Shown here: piece by piece, positions 10,770 through 20,708 of the stretch
How the letters are laid out: the number at the start of each line of letters is the position of its first letter
Numbering within the stretch: the first letter of the stretch is position 1
Assembly: GCA_002105175.1 (NCBI GenBank)
Contig: MCGE01000012.1
Coordinates: forward strand, 744,001-808,000
Direction: 5' to 3'
Length of the DNA: 64,000 nt
DNA from: Absidia repens
Taxonomy: Eukaryota; Mucoromycota; Mucoromycetes; Mucorales; Cunninghamellaceae
The notes under the pieces: model-generated
The model's input: the letters and a program-made list of their open reading frames with translations, nothing else
What the model was told of the DNA's origin: nothing
Database searches by the model: none
Translations under genes and position numbers: made by a program

Positions 10770-11095
10770 GCAACATGTATTGCTCAATACTAATAGTTAT
10801 TAGTGGTACCATCCCGCTAAAGTTTTGGTATTGCTAATCCCGCTAAGAGGTATTGATCAATACCAATACTTAGAAGTGGTACCGTCCCGCTAAAGTTTTG
10901 GTATTGCTAATCCCGCTAAGAGGTATCGATCAATACCAATACTTAGAAGTGGTACCGTCCCGCTAAGGTATTGGTATTGCTAATCCCGCTAAGAGGTATT
11001 GATCAATACCAATACTTATAAGGGGTACCGTCCCGCTAAGGTTTTGGTATTGCTAATCCCGCTAACATGGTATTGTTCAATACCAATACTCCTCA
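10770..11095 (+). repeat. 73-bp tandem palindromic array, second block
   Basis: Palindromes start at 10849, 10922 (one change) and 10995, again exactly 73 nt apart; the flanking units are diverged. About 200 nt of non-repetitive AT-rich DNA separates it from the first block. Confidence 0.9.
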
Positions 11096-12154
11096 TTTAG
11101 GTATTGTTAAGAGCCCTATTCAACAGTCCTCGGTTGTCGTTTGACGGTCGTACGATCGCGCGATCTACTAATGAGGAACAGAAAGTTGTCTACAAAGTCG
11201 TGCTGGATGTGCTTCCAGACAAGGTTTATACAGTTCTTGGCAACAGTATCAAGTACGTTGGTCTTGTCGAAGACAGAACTGCATCCGAAGAAACTGAAAC
11301 CACTCCCGAAGAACCAGAAACTGACCAACCGGACAATGGAGACGTCCATACCGAAGATGACAAGAAGATCTGCATGATTATTTTTTTTTTTTTTTTTTTT
11401 TTTAGGTGCGGTTGACATCGCCAATAACCGTCGTGATAACCTCAACAACTTCCATGATATTATGTAAAGTCATCGTTGGGAAATACGAACGCTTGCTTTC
11501 TTTTTGGGTATTGCAGAGGTGAACGCATTCAGTGCTTATAAAAAGTTCCATCGCCATGGAGCTTCTATCAAGCACAATGCTTTCAAGTACAAGCTTGCGG
11601 AAGGCATATTGAAATTTGTGACGGATCAGGGGGAAGCAGAGCGTCAAATGCAGCAGTCAAGTGCAATGAACTTCCACAAGTCAGTCAAGTTGGGTAAATT
11701 GGCTAGTGGTAACAATATCCGTCGAAAGTGTTCAACATGCTCAACCAAAACTGAGTTCGCATGCATTTGCACCACCGATACCCTTTGTGTTGAGTGCTGG
11801 CAAATTCATTTCGAAAAAGCATGGACCGAAAAAAATATTTCGTATTAATTTAGATGATCGAATTGCTATGTTTTTAAAAACAAAATAAATTTATCTTTTG
11901 TTTTGCAGTTTTTATGTCATGTTTTATGAGCGGACATTTGTGTCCGCACTCCAAATAAGGAAAATGACCCCTTTTTAAACCTTTTTATTTTTTTTTTCTT
12001 ATTTTTAACAAAACTCCAAATTAATTCCACATAATTTACTAAACTAAAACAATTGATTCATAAAATTTTGTGAATGGATGTTTTTTTATTGTCAAGATAT
12101 CTTATTCTAAAGATCGGACATTAATGTCCGCTGAGTTCATATACCACTTGTTAA

Positions 12155-12523
12155 TTAATAAAAACGATATACAAGAATCTCACTTAATTCTACATGTCTC
12201 ATTTTCTACTTTTTATTATTTTTATTTTTTTTATATACGCTATTTTACACACTCATGTTATTTGCAGACTGAAATATGTGCAAAAGGTACAAGTAAGTGA
12301 TACAATTGGTTACTCTTTTTATTTAGTATTCAAACAGGTCATATTTATATCTTTTTCTATAGCTAAGTGAGTCATAATGAAATGGTTACGAATTGGGATA
12401 ATCTGAAATGATATTGGGGAAGTAATTTAGCGGGTGATGAAGTATGAATAAAATAAGGTATAGAGTAGTACCTGTCGAAATGTCAAAGTGAAGAAATGCG
12501 GAGCGGGGTATAAATAAATAAAG
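12155..12523. other. spacer between piggyBac end and unrecognised gene
   Basis: AT-rich; contains GTGATACAATTG and CTTTTT motifs that recur near 13350 and 51690. No gene seen. Confidence 0.35.
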
Positions 12524-13215
12524 ATGTGGAAGATGGGAAATAGGCTTGGATATCACAAATACAACATAGGCGAAACGATCCAACAAATCTGTACTCTCCT
12601 TCCCCGGTATCATGACTACTTGAAGAACTTGGCGGAAACAAACCATCAAATCATTGGCTAGGTCCGGAAGTCTAAGGGCACCATCAAGGTCGACGAGTCG
12701 CGTCTCCGACTCTTAACCAGGATGTGTGGGAAGATGAAGCAGCGATCATTTGCCAAAAACGTTTTTGCATCTTGTGCTGCAAACGCCAGTGACCCCATTT
12801 CGCATAGAGACCATGTGAAACACGATTTACTTTCTAAAATTCCGGTTGGTGGCGATATGCAAGGTAAGATAACATTTTTTAGCAACCATGGCCTAATGTA
12901 ATTTGCTTATTAGATATGCTTGGTTATATTTCGTCTCAAAAAAAGATCGTTCTTATCACTTTTGATTATGCGGGATTGACAACAGATCCTGATGACTTGA
13001 AAACATTTCTACAGTAAGTACAAGTGCAAATTTAAAAGAAACCATTACTAACAACCAACATTAATAGGAATAACCCCAATGTACACAAAATCATTGTCGA
13101 CAATAGCCCACATACAAACAAAATAATTGACTACACCTCTGATGAATTGATCAATGATTTGGAAAAACGAAATCATTTTAGCTGTAGAAAAGGAACATTA
13201 CAGAGATCCAAATAG
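12524..13215 (+). pseudogene. unrecognised three-exon gene with an in-frame stop
   Basis: Exons 12524-12863, 12914-13013 and 13068-13215 join in frame with good splice signals (AAG/GTAAG, TTAG, CA/GTAAG, ATAG). The product has Lys/Arg-rich VRKSKGTIKVDESRLRLL, then KKIVLITFDYAGLTTDPDD and VHKIIVDNSPHTNKIID. An in-frame TAG at 12659-12661 splits the first exon after about 45 codons, so either translation starts later (for example the ATG at 12722) or this is a pseudogene. The setting among transposons suggests an element-borne gene, but I recognise no family. Confidence 0.5.
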
Positions 13216-13409
13216 CATACCACAAGACTGATAATACCATTTTATTGACAAGAACAAAAACTTAAATAATGAAATATATAAACTACTGCGCCTTGTTTCT
13301 ATTACTTTCTGAAATGGTTGTGAAAATAAAAAGACAAGAGTAAAATAAGTGATACAATTGATCTGGTTTTTTTACTTAATTGACAAAATGTCAAGTCTTT
13401 TTATAATAA

Positions 13410-14070
13410 AATAAATGCTCTGGCGCTCCGCTGGAGCTTTTAGAAATCTTTCGATTTACTGGGTGTCACAGTTTTTGGTTAAAGTGTGGGTTTCGATGGG
13501 ATAGGATTAAAGCCTCCGCCATTTCACACTATGGTGGGCAGCCCCTTGGGGCCCGACCGCCGTGCTCAGCGCGTCGTCAATAGATACTTTTTTTTGTGTG
13601 TGTGGTGAAAAATGGAAGATCGAAAAATAGGGTGACTGAACCATTCGCACTCCGCCTCTCATGGATTTAAATTTTCTGTTGGCCCTTTTTTTTTTTCTTC
13701 CTCTTTCTTTCTTTTCTTTTTTTTTTTTTTTTTTAGAACATCAACTTCAACTGTGGATTTAGTGATCTTGGATTAGTGGTTAGAACTTGAATCAGGGGCC
13801 TTTTGAAAAGTGCAATACAAACACCATGGGGAAACCCTTCCATTCTAGATTCGTGATCTTTGACCGTCATCAAATTAGCATTCATTTTAGAATAGTGTCA
13901 TTAGCTCAACTTAGCGTTAGTTGTCATAGTTTATATTGCATCTATATCAGAATTAAACATGTCTTGTCTTTTTAGTATTATTCTCTTTTATGCCTTTCAT
14001 TGTCTCGCTGATTGAGGATGGCGTATGTGCGTGGAATAACAGACAGTGTGGGGTGGAAAAAAAAAAACCG
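13410..14070 (-). repeat. family A dispersed repeat, copy A3
   Basis: Inverted relative to A2 and very similar to it. The GC hairpin end is at 13416-13440, the GGGGAAACCC core near 13829, and the polyadenylation-like AATTAAACATG..TTTTTA near 13951. A T-rich run (13687-13734) corresponds to the A-rich run of A1 and A2. Confidence 0.8.
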
Positions 14071-14194
14071 GCAGCTCGTTGTGTAAAATGCTACGTACAG
14101 TTGCCAAAAAAAGAAAACCCCACGCAGCCTGGATTATTTTTCAAGCGGCATCGCCTATTTTCTCACTCTCTTTCTCATTTTTTCTTCACTATTT

Positions 14195-14315
14195 TTTAGC
14201 TCGTTGTGGACCTGGTGATTTTGGCTTTCTGTTAAGGCTAGTTTAGAAGGGTTTTAGAAAAGGGAATACAAGATTCTAGGATCTTGGGGAATGTCTTGAT
14301 TAGCTTAGTAATACT
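14195..14315 (-). repeat. short repeat, copy C2
   Basis: Partner of 8968-9120: CTCGTTGTGGACCTGGTG, GAAGGGTTTTAGAAAAGGG, CTTGGGGAATGTCTTGATT. Confidence 0.6.
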
Positions 14316-14745
14316 ATCCTGTTCTGTATGGAACTCTGTAAAAGGCTCTGGATGTTGTTGAACATTGCTATCACATTGTTTTACCAAAAATTATAAAGGT
14401 CATTCTCATTTATAATTCTCCATCATTGAACCATCAGATTATAATAGATGTTGGAGGCACATTGAAGCATGCTCGCAAGGAGTGCCAATTAGTAAAAGTG
14501 ATGCTGGTTGTTCTGAGGTTCTCACACACATTCACAAGTGTCAAAGCAATCATTGAAGTATATCGCACAATATTTCACTCATATCTTCTCATACATTAAA
14601 AAAAAAGGTGGGGGATTGTTCAATATCCGCTGGGTCTGATAGTAGAGCTTGATATGTAAAAAAAATAAAAATAAAAAAAAAAAAAAAAAAAAAAAAGATA
14701 TCTATTTTATTGAAACATAGGCATAACCTATGAAGGTCAGTGTTG
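14316..14745. other. AT-rich spacer
   Basis: No gene recognised. A long A-run occurs at 14663-14697. Confidence 0.4.
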
Positions 14746-15036
14746 TATACTAACACATTCACCTATCATTCAATCTACCATATATCTTTTCATATATATA
14801 TTTATATTTATCCATACACTTATTCCTATACCTTAGTTCATGCACATGCGATCCTTCCATAATACGTAATTCAGACCCCGAATCACTCACTACACAAATT
14901 CTTATCATATTCATCACCCCTATTTTCACATGCTCACATATCATCACATCAGTATAAATAAGACAATACATTTGAATAGAAATAAAGAATTATCCAAAAG
15001 TTTCACAATACTTGATAACAAGTCCTATTTCATTTA
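14746..15036 (+). repeat. 287-nt repeat (LTR-like), intact copy
   Basis: Uninterrupted copy of the sequence split at 6741-7770; starts TGTTGTATAC and ends near CCTATTTCA. It carries a single CACCTATC where the other copy has the 722-nt insert, so it documents the empty site. Confidence 0.75.
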
Positions 15037-15039
15037 ATG

Positions 15040-15640
15040 ATACAGAAGTCATCAGTAGTTAAGGGGTCTAATGGGAATAGCATGAAGGTGAGTAACAGGA
15101 GATCTGGAGAATGGTTAATAATGATTTGAAGGAACGGTTATGAAAAGGGGTATAATATATTTCACTTTACAAGTATGAGAACAACTTGAGGAATAACTTT
15201 TATTGAAGTACTGTACAACATCGGTCAACACTAATCAGAAGCGACGATGGTAGTAAAAAAAACAAAGGATCTATTGCTCAAGACATGAGAGAACTCCTAA
15301 TGGAACGTTTTTCATTGAATCAAGTAAAAATATATGTATTTTATTTAAATATATATACAAACTATGGACAAACTAGTATTTAGCTAAGCTAAAGGAGACT
15401 CCAAAAAGCTAACAAATTGGTGGTTCTAAATCTTGAATCCAAAATGAAAGGGTTTCCCCATGCATCTTGTAATCCCTGTTCTGAAAACGTTTCTAAACTA
15501 TTCCTGTCACTAATCTAAGACCACGAAAACCCCAGAAAGTCATAATGATGAAGAAATGGAAAAAAGAAAAGAAAAGAAAGAGAGCGCGAGAAGAAATGGG
15601 CGAAAATGAAAAGCATGTGGGCGGAATTTGAAATGATCTT
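15040..15640 (+). repeat. family B dispersed repeat, copy B1
   Basis: Modular left part (GGATCTATTG..CAAGACATGAGAG) followed by the core TCCAAAATGAAAGGGTTTCC, then CATGCATCTTGTAATCCCTG, TTCTAAACTA and a GA-rich tail. Matches B2 (30870-31460) and B3 (38480-39125). On the complementary strand it carries AATAAA-type signals just past the core. Confidence 0.75.
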
Positions 15641-16731
15641 CTGTCTGGGACGAGGGCTGGTGGGTATAGAAAAAGAAAAAAGGGAATTTAGAAATTGACA
15701 CCTGCATTGAACAGGGACGAGCGTCGTTTTGACTTTCTTTAAATATTAATGATATTTTTTGGGGGTAATCTCATCTATTCAGTGCACACAGCTCATTCTG
15801 ATGGTGAGATTATTGTTTTATTAAGAAACTGATTGTCCCTGCTGGAACCTTATAAAAGAGGATAAACTGAAAAAGATGACGGATGAGGAACTTCATGTCC
15901 AGTCTTCCTGTAGTAGTAGTTTTACCCTCTTTTAACACGCTGAAAGAGGCACCGAAGTGGATCTTGCCATAAAAAAAAAACATCCTTCAATTTAGGCAGT
16001 TGCAATTACCTTAGCTTGGAGTTAGTTTTTCATAGTATTTATATACATTTGAATAAATTATGCCTTGTCTTTTTACCTTTAGTCTATCTTATACGATTAA
16101 TATCTTGTTGGATAGGATAGAAAACAAAATCAACGGACGTGCGTGTATGGGATGTGACAAAAAAAAAAGTTGCGTATAAGGCGCCTTCTCCCAACCGTCG
16201 TGCTCGTGCTCAGGCTAATGAATATACGCTGCAGATGTGTGTAGAAAAAAAGGTCGTATTCGTGTAAAAAAAAAAAAGCCACTGTGGGTTGGTGTGTTTT
16301 TATGTCGCTTCCGTCATTTCGCACTTTTGTAAACACAACCCTGCGCTCAATCTATGTGGCAAGCGATTGGCAGGCAGTAAGAATTTTGAGTAGGGCAATC
16401 CTTACCGGTCCATTTTCCTTTTAAAATAGAATAAAGAAAAAAATTAATTTTTTTTTTATCTCATTATACTAAAATAGTTGATGGAATCTGGTGGTTGAAA
16501 GGATCATGTCGATGAATTCCCATAGCTTATATTCCGCATGATCACGACTGGCTCCGGATCGGAAATTGAATTTTGGACGCGACAATTTCTGGGTAAAAGA
16601 AAACTTTGAAATGCGCGACAGGCGTACCTCTTTCTTTCTTTTTTATTGAAAAAAAAAATAAATCGTGCCAAAACATAGTCTTGTTGATTTTTATTACATA
16701 AATATTCCTTGACTTTGTTAGCTTTGTGTTG
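15641..16731. other. intergenic upstream of the RING gene
   Basis: Several AAAAAAA runs and short decayed motifs; no gene recognised. The last 200 nt should hold the promoter of the downstream gene; no clear TATA box. Confidence 0.35.
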
Positions 16732-18504
16732 ATGGGAATACAGAAGGATATATTTATCGAGGCAGTGCCTTTGGATCTACTTTGCAACATATGCTCAGGT
16801 TAGCAAAACATAGAAAAGATCAGCGATAATGCTATAACCAACTGACATGAGACTATTTGTTTATTATTTTATAGATGTTTTATATGAACCTGTCCAGGTC
16901 CATTGTGGTGAAGGTAAATTCATGACACTGATGTCATCACAATCTTCCTTACTCAAAAGTTTTAACCTCTCCCTTTAGACCATATGTTTTGTCACCAGTG
17001 TATTCTTCAAGTTTTGGATTCGCAACATACCAGCAATGTATCCTGTCCCACCTGCCAAATGCCTATGAACACCAATGCTTTACAACCATCCAAATTTGTA
17101 CAACGCCAGCTTGGAAGACTTACTATCAGATGCCAATATCACACGTTGGGTTGCACTTGGGTAGGCTTACTCTCTTCTGATCATATAAGCCAGGTATGTC
17201 AAGTTCAAAATAAGGACAATACCGGGATGGGAGGCTTGTGGGTACGGAAAACAATGAAAATTGGTATTGACTTTTTTTGGGGACTGCGATGATAGTGTAC
17301 CTACCAAGCAACACAATGTATGAATGCTGAACATGGATGCACGCAAAGATTGGACAGTAAGACGATGGAACGACACGAAATTGAATGTGAATATGGTGTT
17401 ATGGAATGCCCAAACGGATCGTGCTCCTCTTCCTTTCTCCGCAAAGATATATCACAACACGAATCTACTTGCCCATCCTACCCATGCTCCTACGCTCCCA
17501 ATGGCTGTCAATTCATTGGCACGGTGCCGGATGTGACTACTCACTGTGCAATGTATTGCGGGAGACTACATGATAGAATTCAGCAACTAGAACAGGAATG
17601 CCTTCTGCTTAGTCAACAACTGGAATTGAAGAACATACTGCAGCAATCTGATTATAATCATCACACTACATCCTCTGCATCTGATATCGGCCAAATTCAA
17701 TCAGCATCTACTCATCAATCACAACACAATGCAATGGATCCAGCCAATGTTCCTCTATTGCAGGCGGTCAATGATAGCGACATACTCAAGCTGATGGAAC
17801 CTGCCGGCAAATCCAACAATAGCACCGCAGTGCCAGCATCACCCAACAAAATCCTCTCCTCCCCTGTATCATCCGGAGCACCAAAACGAACGCCAAAAGG
17901 CAAACGAATTCGATACAGTAAGAATACAAAACTGGCTCATGGTGCTTTACGCGCGTCCAAAACTGCAGCAACACCTTCGACACCTGGTGGCGATGATGAC
18001 ATGCCGTTGGATTATTCGACACAGTCACCAAGAGAATCTGTAGTATCAACACCAGGAACAACAGCGGCATTGATTGACGAAGCGCCTTCCCCTGTTTCCG
18101 TTGGCACACCAAATAGTGAAGACTTGACAAGACTAATGGACACATTATCGACAAATTCACAACACGCCCAAAGTCCTCTTTCTTTTCATACTCTTGACGA
18201 TGTCGCCAAATTTTTCGAAACGCTACCTCCCACCTCCTCTCCACAGCATCCTCAACAACAACAAGAACAACAGCAGCAGCAGCAGCAGCAGCAGTATGAC
18301 CCTTCTCCAATTCAATATCAACAACGTCAGCATCAACATCAGCCAATGACTCCAACTGCGATGAAGAAAAAAATACTAGCGTCACCATCGTCGCCCAATG
18401 TGCATTCACCTCTGTCACCTTCCAATTCTACCTCGGACGCCGCCACACAAAAACCAAATCCCATGTTCGTCCTGGCCTCTTCATACTTATCAAATTACAA
18501 ATAG
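16732..18504 (+). CDS. RING finger plus TRAF-type zinc finger protein
   Basis: Exons 16732-16798, 16875-16913, 16979-17193 and 17296-18504 give 509 codons. The N-terminal RING is complete: C18-x2-C21, C33-x3-H37-x2-C40-x2-C43, C58-x2-C61, split by introns after C21 and before H37. Residues about 75-180 are Cys/His-rich with TRAF zinc-finger spacing (GCTW, H..C, GCTQRLD, C..GVMECPN, SYPCSY..GCQF). The rest is Ser/Thr/Pro/Gln-rich with a Gln run near residues 430-445. Known relatives with this layout are E3 ubiquitin ligases; that activity is inferred. An AATAAA at about 18700 fits the 3' end. Confidence 0.85.
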
Positions 18505-19124
18505 CTCTTCTTTTTTATTTTATCACACTATCCATTAGCATTATCTCCTTTTCTCACACATACACCGTCATTGTTTTGTTTTGTTTTTTTTGTTTTTTTT
18601 GTTTTTTTTTGTATTGTATATATAGCATAGTCTTCTCTTCACCAACCTTTTTCTTATTTTTATTTATCTTACTTTATCATCATTGTAATTCTTATTATGC
18701 AATAAAATCTTATTCTTTTATCTTATCTATTGAATGCAACTGATTCTTCGCTTTGTTCCTATCTTTAAGTATACTATTAATGTGGAGACGGGGGAGTTGA
18801 ATGGTTCCAAAAGAAACACCCAAATAGAATTATTGGCGTGATTTTTTTTTTCGGGTGTGGAAATATAGGCAAACATCATGGGGATGCTTCTCCTTTTTTT
18901 TTTTTTCTTTTTTTTTAAATACCCAAGCACAGGAGACCTTGCCTGGTACAAAAAAATATATATCTATAAAATTTTTATCGTCAATAAAGGATGCAATTCT
19001 GAATGCTGATTGTGACTTCCATGAGAGATAGAACCACCATACCACCGTTGTTGAGGTGTTGTTAGCAGTTATCAAAAAAAGGAAGGGTCTCCACTAGGGT
19101 CTTGGAAAAAAAATAAACCGAGAA
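18505..19124. other. 3' flank, T-rich
   Basis: TTTTGTTTTTTTTG runs, AATAAAATC at 18700, and a polypyrimidine stretch near 18890-18916. No gene. Confidence 0.4.
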
Positions 19125-19650
19125 TGTTTCAAATCCCGCCCACGTGAAGTTTTATTTTAATCTATTTTTATTTTCCTCTTTCTTTTTTTTTTTTTTTCAC
19201 CATTCCACTTCTTCGAGAGTATAGTGATCTTAGGTTAGTGTCAGGACTAGCTTAGAAGGGTTTTCAGATCAGGGATTACAAGATGCATGGGGAAACCCTC
19301 GCATTTTGGATCTAGGATCTGACAGCACCGGTAGTTGACTTTTTGGAGTCTTCATTAGCTTAGTCTAATGTTATTTTATCCATAGTCTTTATATACAACT
19401 AAATAAAACATGTCTCTTTTTACACTCTTTAATGAAAAACAGCCTCTCTCATGTCTTATGCAATAGATCCCTTTTATTTATTTTTTACTAGATCCCCCCC
19501 CCTCATTGATCAGCTTAATAAAGACATCCCATTAGTCTTTCTCATGTCTGTACTGAATAATATATTAGGTTCCTTTTCACAGTTGTCCTTTTTAAATTAG
19601 TACCGACTATTCTTTATGTGTCCCATTATTTACCTTCATGTTGTTTCCAT
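19125..19650 (-). repeat. family B dispersed repeat, copy B4
   Basis: Minus-oriented: CACGTGAAGTTTTA, GTCAGGACTAGCTTAGAAGGG, GGGATTACAAGATGCATGGG, core GGGGAAACCC, then AACTAAATAAAACATG and repeated CTTATGCAATAGATCCC modules. The 57390-58010 copy is very similar. Confidence 0.75.
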
Positions 19651-19969
19651 CAAAGACCTTGTCACGATGCACCTTGCTTTTTAGTTCAGAATCTATTATA
19701 TTCCTTCAAATAAAATATATCGCTTTTATCAAACACCTTCTGGCCCATTTAGTAGTAGTCAATTCCATCATTATGATAATTCAGTCCCCATCAACATGAT
19801 TGTGGTTCTTCTCTCATGATTCAACCACCAAGATACCTCTACACTTCCCGGCCCCTGTTAACTACTTCGCCACACACTGTAGAATAACATATCCCTTTCC
19901 CTCCTATGCTATGTGTATTTCACATTAAATAAAAAAAAGTATATATATATATATAAGTTTATTAGATCA

Positions 19970-20300
19970 GTATATTGATGCATTATAATCAAAGCTAAAC
20001 TAAAAGGACGATTATAATAAATAGTTCTATTGTACAAGACATAAGAGAGAATAAATGGGGAGGCTATAGTCAAAAAGGGGAATATTGCACTGAACATGAA
20101 ATAGCATATACAAGGGTTTTCTTGTATTAAGTACAAATGGGGAGAGGTAATGATGCATGTTTTATTGACGTAAATAAAAATAAAAAAAGACATACTTTAT
20201 TCAAATATAGATTCAAGCTATTGTCAAATGGCTACTAAACTGAATTATTGAAGGGTCCGAAAGCCAAACATTGGTGGTTTTAAAGCCTGAATTTAAAACG
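19970..20300 (+). repeat. family B repeat fragment, copy B6
   Basis: Plus-oriented modules (ATTGTACAAGACATAAGAGAG, AAAAAAAGACATACTTTATTC, AGCTATTGTCAAATGGC) facing B4. The core is decayed (TGAATTTAAAACGGAAG). Confidence 0.55.
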
Positions 20301-20708
20301 GAAGTTACAGTCTACATGAAAAAGAAAACCCGAATACAGATATTGATATTGTAAACACAAAATATTTTTATTATTCAAAGATAAAACTAAAAATAAAAAA
20401 GAAACTGTTCTAAAAGAAAATGACATGGTGGAAGGGGAAAAGATAAAACATATAACGAATGAATCAAGGTATACAGAATGCAAGAAACAAACACAAGAGT
20501 AATGAGGGTGGGGACAAAATAATAATTATAACTAAAAAAAAAACAAGGATAAGAAAGTATGACCAATAGGCGATGTATATTGCTGATGAATGTTGTTGAT
20601 GAATGTTATGTATGTGATGAGTTTGGTTGTTTAAGATGATAGATAACAAAGTTGTGTATGCGTGTGTGTGTGCGACTGTGTGTCCGTATGCGTATGTATG
20701 ATGTTGAT
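20301..20708. other. 3' flank of the helicase gene
   Basis: Lies downstream of the minus-strand helicase stop. TTTTTATT at about 20367 is a plausible minus-strand poly(A) signal context. GT-rich microsatellite 20645-20700. Confidence 0.4.

Larger units (their letters stand above)
10193..11118. mobile_element. 926-nt hAT-like non-autonomous element made of palindromic 73-bp units
   Basis: Perfect 12-bp inverted ends TAGGGCTCTTAA / TTAAGAGCCCTA with a perfect 8-bp duplication TTCAACAG on both sides (10185-10192, 11119-11126). TAGGG-type ends and 8-bp TSD are hAT features. The interior is not coding: it consists of two arrays of a 73-bp unit, each unit carrying the palindrome GGTATTGATCAATACC. 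An internal copy of the right end (TTAAGAGTCCTA, about 10581-10592) closes the first array. The insertion lies inside the piggyBac transposase frame, so it is younger than that element. Confidence 0.88.
10081..11848 (+). pseudogene. piggyBac-like transposase remnant, interrupted and with a stop
   Basis: The reading frame before the hAT-like insert (from MPRISRHLNV at 10081) resumes in the same frame after the duplicated TTCAACAG, giving an acidic stretch up to about 11384. A T-run and acceptor-like TTTAG (11404) precede VDIANNRRDNLNNFHD, then an in-frame TAA at 11465-11467, then WEIRTLAFFLG and AEVNAFSAYKKFH, typical of the end of the piggyBac DDE domain. A Cys-rich tail (RRKCSTCSTK..CICTTDTLCVECW) ends at 11848, as in many piggyBac proteins. 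The catalytic middle is missing, so the protein cannot be active. Confidence 0.75.
9854..12154 (+). mobile_element. piggyBac-type element remnant flanked by TTAA
   Basis: TTAA at 9854-9857 and 12151-12154 directly abut inverted ends: left CAAGTAGTATATGAA, right (complement) CAAGTGGTATATGAA. TTAA duplication is diagnostic of piggyBac. Just inside each end lie palindromes built on GGACA: 9874-9907 (34 bp, perfect, half CGGACATTTGTGTCCGA), 11930-11947 and 12115-12130. The transposase inside is broken and is interrupted by a second element at 10193-11118; without that insert the copy would be about 1.36 kb, too short for an intact transposase. Confidence 0.85.

Noticed and set aside
10245..11095. 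CRISPR-like array
   Set aside because: The 73-bp units are contiguous without unique spacers, lie between transposon ends, and the genome is eukaryotic.
17786..18418. 210-codon minus-strand ORF
   Set aside because: Antisense to the low-complexity last exon of the RING gene; no family features.
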